Source of the DNA: Peteryoungia algae
GTDB taxonomy: Bacteria > Pseudomonadota > Alphaproteobacteria > Rhizobiales > Rhizobiaceae
Reading direction: 5' to 3'
Assembly (NCBI RefSeq): GCF_030369675.1
Contig: NZ_CP128477.1
Span: forward strand, 3,986,501-4,050,500
DNA: 64,000 nt
Made by a program: the position numbers and the translations under genes. This document shows, in pieces, positions 29,258 to 37,403 of the stretch (position 1 is the first letter of the stretch; every line of letters starts with the position of its first letter). The notes under the pieces are model-generated. The model did no database searches and had not been told where the DNA came from. It saw nothing but the letters and a program-made list of their open reading frames with translations.

Positions 29258-31215
29258 TGGACCTGTTTGTCGAACCATCTGCCTCTAACTTGGCCTGGCG
29301 TCTGATCACCGCTGTCCTGCCGTCTGACGCGTCATCGGCTTGGGGGCAGACGCTGCAGGTGTTCACTGCGACACTGTTTGCATTCTGTGCAGTCCTGATC
29401 GCCTACAACACGATTTCAGGCATCGTGCAGAGCGCCTATACTGGCAGGACACTCGGAGACCGCTGGCATCAAATATGGACGCCCTTGCGGATCATCGTCG
29501 GTGTAGGTCTCTTGATACCGATGCCATCAACCGGATTTTCACCGGTCCACTACCTGTTGAGAGACGTCGTTGCGCGCGGCGGCATCAATTTGGCTGACGC
29601 TTCCTGGAACGTCTTTGTCAAAACAGTTGCCTCTGGCGAGGCGACAATCCTGCCAACATCGTCTTCGGGGTCGATGGTTGCTATGACCATCCTCCAGCAT
29701 GAGATTTGCGCTGCCGTCTACAATCATGCCGGTTCGACTTGGGGCTGGGATGCACGCTTGCCTCAGCCGGGCGGAAATGTAGGGGGGCTCGGAATCCCCG
29801 GCTATGCGCAGAAGGTAACGTGGAGCTACGGCCCGACATGTGGTCATTTCACGTACACAATTCCGGATGACCGGCTTCCGTTCGCTAACACACGGCGTGA
29901 GGCAGTGGCGGAAATTGTTTCCGCATATCGGATTGAGGCGCAGCGTTACGCGAAGCTAGCGGCGCATACGTCAGGTCTTTCATCCGCCGAAGCCGTGACC
30001 AAGGCAATCTCCGGAAAGGTGCTCTCCTCCACGATCGTTCAAGATGTCCGTGCGCGTGGTGCGGCGTTCGATGCCAATGTCTCCGCCGCCGCGAAGTTAG
30101 AGGCGGCGAAAGTGCAGGCGGAATCACGGGACAAACTGGTTGAGAATGCGAAGCAGGACGGATTCCTTTCGGCCGGTTCGTACTTCCGGGCACTGGGTCA
30201 GATCAGCGAACTCACGACGGCGATGACGAATGAATTGCCCGAAGACGTCGCGCCACGAACGGACGGCGATTTCGGTGGGGCATTGGATCGGGCGTTCTCG
30301 ATCTTGAGGCTGCAGGTATCCGGGGAGGCGGACAGAGCCAGCCTTTCAGCCAATGATTTCGCGGCTGCGGGTGATGATGGATCGAACTTCCTGGTGAAGC
30401 TGCTCGCGCCGATAACGCGTGGCCTTGCCGAATGGGGTGCATCGTCAGCGTCGGAATCGGGTGACGCGATGTCGAACCAAATCTCATCGGGTCACGCGAT
30501 GTTGTCCATTGCCTGGACATCTATCGCCGCAGGAGCTGCCCTGATGGTGGCGTCATCGAACTGGTTCTCATCGGCCGTCGGCGCGGGCGGTGCGGCAGAT
30601 TTTCTGTTGGGTTGGGGGAACTGGGCGATCGGAGGCATCATGTTCATTGGTGCGCTGCGCGCGTATGTGATCCCAATCCTTCCATTCCTGTTTGTTCTGG
30701 CCGCTGGTATCGCTTTGATTGCCGCCTTGCTGGAGGCCATGATCGCACTGCCGTTGTGGTGCGTGAAATGGATGAAGATGGAAGGCGGCGAAGACTTCGC
30801 CAGCGAAGGTACGCGCATGGGAATGTTGCTGACCGTCAATATTTTCCTTCGTCCTTCCCTTGCGATACTGGCCTACTGTGGTTCCTACCCGGTCTTCGAC
30901 GTCGTGCTGAGGACCATGGATTCGATGTGGGCAACGACGTTCCTAGCCCAGACCGGTGGCGCAGTCGTCGGCCTGATCGGCTTCCTTACCATGTCCATTA
31001 TCCAACTGTTCCTCACTTGGTACATATCGCTGAAACTGTTTGGTCAGTCCTGGGCGTTGCCGGATCGCATTCTCGGCTGGCTGGGTCTTCCCGGCACGGC
31101 TGGCGAGGCGGGCATAGCATCTGGGGCGATCGGCGGAATGCTTTCCCTTGCCGGACGCGGGCTTCTGCCCAAGACTGGAATGGTGATGTTGGCCAAAGGA
31201 GGAAAGTCGAAATGA
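29254..31215 (+). CDS. DotA/TraY-family conjugal transfer membrane protein
   Basis: The 653-residue protein has membrane helices near residues 36-55 and 75-92, a large soluble domain (about 100-400, with Cys residues in EICAAVY and GPTCGHF) and a cluster of helices near 420-600. The IWTPLRIIVGVGLLIPMP region and the WALPDRILGWLG ending match what I know of DotA/TraY proteins, inner-membrane parts of type IVB secretion and IncI conjugation systems. It is an isolated member: no other IVB component is encoded nearby. A GGAGG precedes the first of two adjacent ATGs. It overlaps both operon neighbours by 4 bp. Confidence 0.85.
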   Translation: MMDLFVEPSASNLAWRLITAVLPSDASSAWGQTLQVFTATLFAFCAVLIAYNTISGIVQSAYTGRTLGDRWHQIWTPLRIIVGVGLLIPMPSTGFSPVHYLLRDVVARGGINLADASWNVFVKTVASGEATILPTSSSGSMVAMTILQHEICAAVYNHAGSTWGWDARLPQPGGNVGGLGIPGYAQKVTWSYGPTCGHFTYTIPDDRLPFANTRREAVAEIVSAYRIEAQRYAKLAAHTSGLSSAEAVTKAISGKVLSSTIVQDVRARGAAFDANVSAAAKLEAAKVQAESRDKLVENAKQDGFLSAGSYFRALGQISELTTAMTNELPEDVAPRTDGDFGGALDRAFSILRLQVSGEADRASLSANDFAAAGDDGSNFLVKLLAPITRGLAEWGASSASESGDAMSNQISSGHAMLSIAWTSIAAGAALMVASSNWFSSAVGAGGAADFLLGWGNWAIGGIMFIGALRAYVIPILPFLFVLAAGIALIAALLEAMIALPLWCVKWMKMEGGEDFASEGTRMGMLLTVNIFLRPSLAILAYCGSYPVFDVVLRTMDSMWATTFLAQTGGAVVGLIGFLTMSIIQLFLTWYISLKLFGQSWALPDRILGWLGLPGTAGEAGIASGAIGGMLSLAGRGLLPKTGMVMLAKGGKSK

Positions 31216-31499
31216 AGGTGCGAACGAAATTGAGCCTGGCTGTTACCTTCGGGACGATCCTCATCGAACTATCCCTGTTTGGCGCTCTGTGGCTTCTAGT
31301 CCTATTTGCGTGGCCGTTGATGGCGGCATTCGACCGCGACTGGATGCATGGCTCTCTGAGCGTGTTGGAACAGGGCGTAGGCTTCTCACTAACGGTCGCA
31401 ATCCCGATTTTTTTGTACTGGGCGTACCCTCGGGTGTCTGACTTTCTGCGGACACAGATGTGTTGGGCGCTCGTGCGTCGATTCTACGGAAGGGTCTGA
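31212..31499 (+). CDS. Small membrane protein in the TraY operon (95 aa)
   Basis: Begins MKVRTKLSLAVTFG inside the traY stop (ATGA overlap). Two hydrophobic segments (about residues 10-38 and 55-72, the second FSLTVAIPIFLYWAYP) make two predicted helices. No family recognised. The coupling to traY suggests a partner of the TraY protein. Confidence 0.72.
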   Translation: MKVRTKLSLAVTFGTILIELSLFGALWLLVLFAWPLMAAFDRDWMHGSLSVLEQGVGFSLTVAIPIFLYWAYPRVSDFLRTQMCWALVRRFYGRV

Positions 31500-31503
31500 C
31501 GCC

Positions 31504-31746
31504 ATGAAAAAGGTAGTCCTCTGGGCAATTGGCGGCTTTGGTCTGGCGGTCATCTGCGGGCTGATGGGGCTGGCACACCTGTCAGCATCGATCGTCACGC
31601 TCACCGTCTTCTGCGCGACGCCTGCGATATTGTTCCATTTTTCGGCTTGGTGTTTCGGCTTCATCGGGTCGTTGCCGGGCCGTGTAATCAGTTGGTTGCA
31701 TCCCCCTGGCGCAGTTACGCGTCTTGGAGAGGAGCGCGATAGATGA
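31504..31746 (+). CDS. Small membrane protein in the TraY operon (80 aa)
   Basis: Starts MKKVVLWAIGGFGLAVICG, with two or three hydrophobic segments over residues 4-58 and a short basic C-terminus. The gap to the preceding gene is four bases, and the next gene overlaps its stop (ATGA). No family recognised. Confidence 0.72.
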   Translation: MKKVVLWAIGGFGLAVICGLMGLAHLSASIVTLTVFCATPAILFHFSAWCFGFIGSLPGRVISWLHPPGAVTRLGEERDR

Positions 31747-32147
31747 AGTCCATCTTGATTGCCTCCCTGATTCTGTCGGCGTCAATTGCAGGGGTAGCGG
31801 AAGCGGCCTCAGTTGATCTCCGATACATGGCCCCTGATATCCATATTGAAATCGTGCCCCAGCCAGCGCGCACGATTACTAGGCCAAACGGAAGGCAGTA
31901 CCAATTCTTTGGTTGGGCAGATCGGGTTACCTACACCACGGGCTTGCCCGACAGAAAAATACACGGCTTCTGGGGATTTCACGGATTGGAGTTTCGTGGC
32001 CTGCCGTCCTGGCTACGAGAGGTTAAAACCAGCGCTGGAAGAGACCTGGTAGGATCGCCTCAGCCAGGAACGTTCACGATCCAGATGTACCGGGATGGCA
32101 AGCACATTCCAACGTTGGATAATGTTATGACTTTCATTCCAAGGTAG
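31743..32147 (+). CDS. Periplasmic protein at the end of the TraY operon (134 aa)
   Basis: A clear signal peptide (MKSILIASLILSASIAGVAEA, cleavage about residue 22) is followed by a beta-rich domain with many aromatic residues (RQYQFFGWADRV, HGFWGFHGLEF). No Cys. No family recognised. It is the last gene of the overlapping operon, so it probably works at the cell envelope with TraY. Confidence 0.7.
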   Translation: MKSILIASLILSASIAGVAEAASVDLRYMAPDIHIEIVPQPARTITRPNGRQYQFFGWADRVTYTTGLPDRKIHGFWGFHGLEFRGLPSWLREVKTSAGRDLVGSPQPGTFTIQMYRDGKHIPTLDNVMTFIPR

Positions 32148-32646
32148 GATCGACTGCATAGTATATCGAAGCCCCCCGAAATCCTTGGCGCTCTCGACCA
32201 CCGAGGGGATTTTGGCGTTCCGCTCGGTTCGCGTCGGTCTATCGGTGTGGTGGTTATGAGAATGTCGGCACATGCCAAAAGCCGGTCCGGTTCTGGCGTT
32301 CGATGTTGTCCAAGGGCATCGAAAAATACGAAGAAATCACAATTTGTATTTTGTAACTTCTTATTATTGCTCAATAATTTCGAATATCTGTTGACGGGAG
32401 CATAGGTCCGGTGCATTATCAATTCATCGAAGGGACGCAAGGAACTTCGTGGATTGAAACAACAGAAAGCCGGTATTCGCTCCCTGTAAGGGATTAGGAT
32501 AGATCAGGTCTTCGGGCCGAAATATCTGGGTATCGTTCCCGCATGAGGGATAGTTTCGACCGCCATTGAGGTGGCTCTGAAATATACGTGTTTCTCGTTG
32601 ACCGCCGTCTGGCGGATAGGAAAGGGTGGCAGAGATGCCGCCCTTT
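32148..32646. other. 500-bp gap after the TraY operon with hairpins, no gene seen
   Basis: A weak terminator-like structure (CCCCCCG near 32172 with CGAGGGG near 32202, then ATTTT) follows the operon. Further on are an AT-rich stretch (32330-32400) and two related hairpins, CTCCCTGTAAGGGA near 32481 and TCCCGCATGAGGGA near 32538. At the far end AAGGG...CCCTT followed by TTTTC could end transcription from either side. No convincing reading frame. Confidence 0.4.
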
Positions 32647-32958
32647 TCATTTTTCGTCGATCATGGATGCCATCTTGTCCTTGATCTGGTCGCCGTCGAA
32701 TCCTTTCTCGAAGAGAACCATACTTACGAGGCTCCGGACGATCTTGATGACGTCCTGGCTACGGGCATTGACATCGGCATCTGGCGCGAGTTTGCCGATG
32801 TAGACCTTCATCATTCGCTCAAGACCGCCATCTTCTACGGCAGCCAAATAGGCGTCAGCGACGGCGCGGGCGTCAGGGCGGCGGAGAGCTTTCGCTTTCC
32901 GCCGATTTTTGGCTGCATATGCCGCCTGACGGGCTCTATAGTCCCGGGTGTCGGTCAT
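32647..32958 (-). CDS. Small hypothetical protein (103 aa)
   Basis: Basic N-terminus (YRARQAAYAAKNRRKAKALRR), then a helical domain ending in MASMIDEK. No signal or membrane helix. Its ATG is four bases after the stop of the 94-residue gene, so translation is coupled. This is the last of a leftward run of small genes typical of the accessory part of rhizobial conjugative elements. Function unknown. Confidence 0.7.
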   Translation of the reverse strand: MTDTRDYRARQAAYAAKNRRKAKALRRPDARAVADAYLAAVEDGGLERMMKVYIGKLAPDADVNARSQDVIKIVRSLVSMVLFEKGFDGDQIKDKMASMIDEK

Positions 32959-32961
32959 GAA

Positions 32962-33246
32962 TTATGGTCTGTGTTTATAGGGGCGTGCGAGCCCTGCCAT
33001 CGCCGCCAGCGTGTTTGCCGGTTCGTCCAGGCGCTTGGGAACGATATCCTCGTCCACCTGAGCTGAAAATGCGTATCCGCATCGCTCATAGTAGAGCTGG
33101 GCATACAGGCGCTCGTCAGAGCCTGAACTACCTTCAAGGTGACATAAGTCGTGGATGAACTGCTGGAGTACGTGTTCTGGGGTGACCTGATGCCTCTCGC
33201 ACATCTTTACGAATTTCTCGGGTACTGGAATATTTGCAGTTGTCAT
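32962..33246 (-). CDS. Small hypothetical protein (94 aa)
   Basis: Contains the phrase VTPEHVLQQFIHDLCHLEG, helical and resembling the short helix pairs of small DNA-binding or regulatory proteins. The ATG follows GGAAAGGAAC. It is coupled to the next gene downstream. No firm family. Confidence 0.68.
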   Translation of the reverse strand: MTTANIPVPEKFVKMCERHQVTPEHVLQQFIHDLCHLEGSSGSDERLYAQLYYERCGYAFSAQVDEDIVPKRLDEPANTLAAMAGLARPYKHRP

Positions 33247-33339
33247 TGGATAGTTCCTTTCCGGTTATTGTGATCGTTTCCCAGCTTAGATCAGTGCAGG
33301 CTTGCTCTGACGCTTCGTGGGTCTGTTGATTTCTTGCAG

Positions 33340-33600
33340 TTAGCCGTAGACGAGCCACGAGTCGGGACGATCTCGTGAAATCCAACGCTCGTAATAGTGT
33401 TCTGCTCGCGCTGCGGCAGCTGCAATGTCCTGGCAGATGCCGGAGGCGATCTCGCGCCCGCCAGCTTGGATCGCCCACATGCAGTCCCGGCCACGACCAG
33501 GCAGATGGCAGATGTAGAGGAGGTAGTTAGATCGGCGGTGACGCTTTCTGCAAATCTCGTAGCCGTCTTGTCTAAATTCATTCCAGCGGTACGTCGTCAT
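33340..33600 (-). CDS. Small hypothetical protein (86 aa)
   Basis: Starts MTTYRWNEFRQDGYEI, followed by YLLYICHLPGRGRDCMWAIQ, a short beta-sheet-like domain, and ends in a helical region rich in Ala and Arg. A GGAGA lies nine bases before the ATG. Alternative frames in the same stretch (both strands) have no ribosome-binding site. Function unknown. Confidence 0.6.
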   Translation of the reverse strand: MTTYRWNEFRQDGYEICRKRHRRSNYLLYICHLPGRGRDCMWAIQAGGREIASGICQDIAAAAARAEHYYERWISRDRPDSWLVYG

Positions 33601-33628
33601 TCTTTGAGTTCTCCGTTGTGAGGGTTGT

Positions 33629-33925
33629 TCACTTGAAGTTCAGACCGTCGAAATCCATGAATTCCGCCTGGTCGCGCACCCGCTCGGACGCCGTCATCAC
33701 GTAGATGCGATGGCGTCCACCGAGGCCGTACTCTTCCCGGACATGGATTTCCGTTCCGCCGACGCGGTGTTCAGAGACGAATGCACCCATTTGCCGTTCC
33801 GCCATCCGCTTGCCCCGAGGATCACCATCCCGCTGTAGTGCGTGCGCTTGCGGCAAGCGCCTGAGAAAGCCGATGTCGTTCGATGCGCCGATCGAGCCGG
33901 TGCTTACAAGAACCTCTATATTCAT
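33629..33925 (-). CDS. Small hypothetical protein (98 aa)
   Basis: The ATG at 33925 (MNIEVLVSTGSIGA) is preceded by AAGGA; an upstream in-frame extension of seven codons has no such site. The middle part is rich in Arg and Gly, with HVREEYGLGGRHRIYVM near residues 63-79. Function unknown. Confidence 0.62.
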   Translation of the reverse strand: MNIEVLVSTGSIGASNDIGFLRRLPQAHALQRDGDPRGKRMAERQMGAFVSEHRVGGTEIHVREEYGLGGRHRIYVMTASERVRDQAEFMDFDGLNFK

Positions 33926-34137
33926 GCGTAGTCCTTCTGTTGGCATGGCTTCGCCGTTCGCGCCGAAGCCCGTTTCAGTTCTTGTTGATGTCTCGCTTGT
34001 TTAGTCGTTGCTCACTGTTGCGATGACGACCAAGGGTGATGTGAGTCGCTTCCGATCGCAACGATTCTTTTTCAGCTAAGCAACTGAAAATCTTGAATTA
34101 AAGACTCCGATGCGGTGTCTTGAATTTCCGGTCAAAC

Positions 34138-34302
34138 TTAACGACGACGCCGTGAGAATTTCCATGCGAGGGCGACCGGCAACAAAATCCAGACGACAAT
34201 GTTGGTCGTTTCGACGGTTGCGGGTGCCTTGTTGGCGATGACGTAGAGAGCGGTGAAAACCATCAGACCGATCGGGAGGGAGAGGATACGCAGCGCGACC
34301 AT
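34138..34302 (-). CDS. Very small membrane protein (54 aa)
   Basis: A 54-residue frame MVALRILSLPIGLMVFTALY with two hydrophobic segments (about residues 5-22 and 33-46) and a basic C-terminus (WKFSRRRR). It fits the run of small leftward genes with 15 bp to the upstream gene. The ribosome-binding site is weak (AAAGA). Confidence 0.5.
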   Translation of the reverse strand: MVALRILSLPIGLMVFTALYVIANKAPATVETTNIVVWILLPVALAWKFSRRRR

Positions 34303-34317
34303 GGTGAAGTCTTTCTT

Positions 34318-34563
34318 TTAGGCGGTTGCCTGATCTAGACGTCGGAAAGCCTGAATGCCGTCACGGTGAAATTCGTTGCGCATTTCGGCAGCGGACCCCG
34401 GAATGCGGGAACGTCGGATGAGGTGTCGAGCAGAGGTTTGCGGATCGAGCCGGTATAGCGATGCCAGGTAGCAGATGAGGCCGCCGACGGCGTCACGGTC
34501 GTTAACTTCCTCGATCTGCACCGAGAAGGTTAGGCCCGGAATGGTTGTGACTTTCACCTGCAT
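34318..34563 (-). CDS. Small hypothetical protein (81 aa)
   Basis: Starts MQVKVTTIPGLTFSVQIEEV after GGAAAGGG. The middle is helical (AVGGLICYLASLYRLDPQTSARHLI) and the C-terminus is basic. It is the first gene of the leftward small-gene run. Function unknown. Confidence 0.65.
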   Translation of the reverse strand: MQVKVTTIPGLTFSVQIEEVNDRDAVGGLICYLASLYRLDPQTSARHLIRRSRIPGSAAEMRNEFHRDGIQAFRRLDQATA

Positions 34564-35351
34564 CTCTTGGCCCTTTCCGCTGATTTCTATGCCTTAATCA
34601 ATATCATTCCGTGAGAAAGGTGCCCAGGCATAAACGCGGCATGGTTGCGTCGTGCCGGAGGGAGAGTTAATGGAATTGGTGGGGTTTTAATGAAATGAAG
34701 ATGAGAGGCATGTTCCAGTTCGATGCGGGCCGCAGGCCAAGCTTCGAACCCGCCCGCAGGGCGGCCTTAGATGTTCCCGTCCCGATGCCCTCAATTGACC
34801 GGCACGCGCAACGGCAGTCATCCGGAGGATCGAAGCAACGCGGAGGACGGCATCGCCGTTGACAGAGGGAGCATGGCGGCAGGCTTGGCGCTGAGGGTGC
34901 GGAAACATCATGGGAGCTAGTTGGCCCATTCCAGCGTATATTAGTGCTGTATCGGGCTGTATTCTTCACCGTACAGCACCGAAGTCTCTCCGAATGGCTC
35001 ATGGGCCAGTCGAATGCGGGAACCGCATCAGGCAATGAAATTTGAGCATATCGGAGCGGCAAGCATAGCGACCCCGTCAACGGGGATGACGCGGGAATTC
35101 GCGCATGCGGAGAGCGGTTAATTGGGTCGCCGCAGGAGGTTCAGCATCGCGCCCCCATCTGCGGGAACCGGGACCGACCACCCCCGCCGAGCATTCCGGT
35201 TCGAGCCTTATTGAAAGCTCTGACTTATCTGTCCCCATGATTGCAAATCGTTGGCGGAAAAAGGACGGGATAACGTTGCTCGCGTCTCCATGCCTGGTTG
35301 TCCTTTTGAGGTCCTTCATTTTTCAGTAGCGGCAATTTGAAGAAGAGACGC
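34564..35351. other. 788-bp gap with a cluster of GC-rich hairpins and one inverted repeat
   Basis: No reading frame with a ribosome-binding site is seen. Perfect short hairpins are CCGCCC-GCA-GGGCGG (34750-34764), ACGGC-ATC-GCCGT (34847-34859) and CCCCG-TCAA-CGGGG (35072-35084). An inverted repeat, GTGCTGTA and TACAGCAC, spans 34944-34979 with a 20-base spacer. The gap lies between the leftward small-gene run and the rightward LuxR-type gene, so it must hold two promoters. It could also be the origin of transfer or replication of the element. Confidence 0.5.
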
Positions 35352-36044
35352 ATGTTGAAAGACAAACCCTTTGCCGCCCTCACTCAGAAGATGCTGGATG
35401 CATGGATCGAGACTGACCCCGCCGATCCTGCAGAGCCGCAGCGCGTTTATGCCGGTGTTATAGAGCTGCTCTCGATCAAGATGCGGTTGACCGTATTCCG
35501 CATCGAAGGTGATGATCCGCTGGCGTGGCAGATGACGCCCGTGCGCCATTCTGGCTTCACGTCGAGCTTGTTCAACGTGAACAAGATTTTTGAAGATCAG
35601 CGAATTGGCGACTTCAAGGACCAGGACTACATGGCGTCCGCCGTGATCCCCCGCCTTCGCCAGGTCATCGAAAACCAACAGCCGTCGATGGAGCTGGTCA
35701 AGACCAAGCTCTTCGGCATCAATCTCGGCTACGACCGGATTCTGATACCGCAGCGGACGCTTGGCCGCCCACGGTGGGTAATTTCGTCATCACACGCCCG
35801 TTTTCTGCTGGATGCACCGAAGGTCCCGGGGAAGTTTGACGTAGACGACGAGGCCGTCGTCCAGCTCCTGCTGGAAGGGTGTACAGCCAAGGAAATCGCA
35901 GCCCAACTGGGGCTATCACACCGAACTGTCGAGCATCGCCTTGACCGGCTCAAAGTGCGGTTCGGCGCGCGCAACCTTGTGCATCTGGTCGTCATGTTAC
36001 TCGGCGGCCATGTCAATCGGGAGAACGGTGCCAGTATCACCTGA
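35352..36044 (+). CDS. LuxR-type (FixJ/NarL HTH) transcriptional regulator
   Basis: The 230-residue protein has an N-terminal sensor region of about 155 residues that looks PAS-like or autoinducer-binding-like (YDRILIPQRTLGRPRWVIS) and a C-terminal LuxR helix-turn-helix at about residues 165-220 (LEGCTAKEIAAQLGLSHRTVEHRL). No receiver Asp is seen. The ATG at 35352 follows AGAAGAG; a TTG five codons upstream is less likely. It is convergent with the flagellin gene and overlaps its stop by 8 bp. It is encoded on the mobile element, so its target is probably element-borne or motility-related. The ligand is unknown. Confidence 0.82.
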   Translation: MLKDKPFAALTQKMLDAWIETDPADPAEPQRVYAGVIELLSIKMRLTVFRIEGDDPLAWQMTPVRHSGFTSSLFNVNKIFEDQRIGDFKDQDYMASAVIPRLRQVIENQQPSMELVKTKLFGINLGYDRILIPQRTLGRPRWVISSSHARFLLDAPKVPGKFDVDDEAVVQLLLEGCTAKEIAAQLGLSHRTVEHRLDRLKVRFGARNLVHLVVMLLGGHVNRENGASIT

Positions 36045-37134
36045 ATAGTTGCAGGAGGCTGTCAGGGGACGCGTTCGCAATGGATAGCGCCTGCACAGCC
36101 AGTTGTTGCTGGCTTTCAAGAGCGCGAAGCCTTGTCGAGGCCTCGTTCATGTCGGCATCCACTAATCGCCCAACACCGCTCGTAACCGCATCCATGCGCC
36201 GCTTGTTGAGTTCCTCATGCCTTTCCAACGAGTTCTGGATCGACCCGAGGTAGGTCATCCTGTCGGCCAGTGCCTGGAGTTTCGTCTCGATGTTATTCAC
36301 GAAGTTGGAATACATCTCCTGCCTGTCCCCACCGAACCTCGCAAGGGTGTTTTCCAGGCGCATCAAGTTGAACGACGGATTTACATCGTAGGCTTCTGGC
36401 ATCCCCGTAGACGGATTACTCAGCAGAATATTGTACCAGGTTACGGAAGTGGGGGTGTATGAACCTGTTGTATAGACAACAGAGAAAAGGTCGAAAAGCG
36501 CCATCTCTGGATTGGGATCAAGCCAGTGGGTCATCGGATAGCCGGAGTCGTCGTTCAGCAGAAGAAGGTCCATAGCCTTCACGTCGATCGTCTGAACACT
36601 AGCCTCTCCGTACCCAACCACGAAGGAATATGTACGCTCGCTGGCCTTGTCTGGCTGGCCCTTGGAATTGTAGAGCAGGTTCACACCAGAGAACGATGCC
36701 GAAACCATCGCATCGCGCGCCTGGTCCACTAGTTGTTGCATCTGTTGCTCGACCTCTGCGACCTGCGATTTTCCGTAGTATTCGTCGAGACGGTATCCTC
36801 CGATGATCAGGTCCTTGAATTCTGGCTGTGGCATATCGCTCGCGATGATCACAAGGTTCCTGATTTCGACGAAGCTCTTGTGGACCGTCTCCATTGCGGC
36901 ATAGGCCGTATCCACGATCGCGGATGCAAGACCTATCGAGTCCGTGACCGCAGACATCGCCTTGGTCTCGGAGTGCATCGTAGTCGATATCGACCAGTAG
37001 GCCGCATTGTCGGCTGCTCTTGAGACACGTAAACCGGTCGAGACCCGGCTTTGCTCGGCATCTAGTTCAGACCCGATGTTACGTAGGATGCCCAGTGCGG
37101 CAATCGCGGCGTTGTTCGTGATGATGCTTGTCAT
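36037..37134 (-). CDS. Flagellin homologue carried by the mobile element
   Basis: The 365-residue protein starts MTSIITNNAAIAALGILRNI and contains VSTGLRVSRAADNAAYWSIS, the typical rhizobial flagellin D0/D1 region. It ends with STRLRALESQQQLAVQALSI and SLLQLFR, the matching C-terminal helix. Both ends needed for filament packing are complete. The variable centre (about residues 130-275) is diverged from the usual complex flagellins. There is no signal peptide, as expected for export through the flagellar channel. No other flagellar gene lies near. It is convergent with a LuxR-type gene and is likely cargo; a structural role in the host filament or a decoy or adhesion role is possible. Confidence 0.87.
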   Translation of the reverse strand: MTSIITNNAAIAALGILRNIGSELDAEQSRVSTGLRVSRAADNAAYWSISTTMHSETKAMSAVTDSIGLASAIVDTAYAAMETVHKSFVEIRNLVIIASDMPQPEFKDLIIGGYRLDEYYGKSQVAEVEQQMQQLVDQARDAMVSASFSGVNLLYNSKGQPDKASERTYSFVVGYGEASVQTIDVKAMDLLLLNDDSGYPMTHWLDPNPEMALFDLFSVVYTTGSYTPTSVTWYNILLSNPSTGMPEAYDVNPSFNLMRLENTLARFGGDRQEMYSNFVNNIETKLQALADRMTYLGSIQNSLERHEELNKRRMDAVTSGVGRLVDADMNEASTRLRALESQQQLAVQALSIANASPDSLLQLFR

Positions 37135-37403
37135 GAAATAGAGCCGTCGAATACGATTGGGTCATGGCTCTTCATGTGCCGCCGGCGAAATTGCCGCGAA
37201 GGCAAGATGGTTCATAAGGTCTTAATTTTTGCCCGACTTAGTTTGGGTAAAAATACTGACGCCGATCGCCTTTTCGCCGAATGACCGTGGTAGGACGCGT
37301 TTGGCTCGCCTGTCTGCCCAAGCCGGCCTCCACTAAGAATAATCTCTTACTATATAAAGAAAACGGGACAATAAAATCCAAGGCACTGATATAAATGACA
37401 TAA

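Noticed and set aside
27438..32147. Self-transmissible conjugative element
   Set aside because: No coupling ATPase, VirB4-type ATPase or pilus genes are present between the attachment sites, so only mobilisation is supported.
32440..32600. Possible CRISPR-like repeats (CTCCCTGTAAGGGA, TCCCGCATGAGGGA)
   Set aside because: Only two related hairpins with different spacing and sequence, and no cas genes in the window.
34940..34980. Lux-box (acyl-homoserine-lactone operator)
   Set aside because: The arms GTGCTGTA and TACAGCAC are 20 bases apart, whereas a lux box is a contiguous palindrome of about 18-20 bp.
35077..35319. Leftward frame in the hairpin-rich gap
   Set aside because: No ribosome-binding site, and codon use unlike neighbours; the stretch reads better as regulatory or origin DNA.
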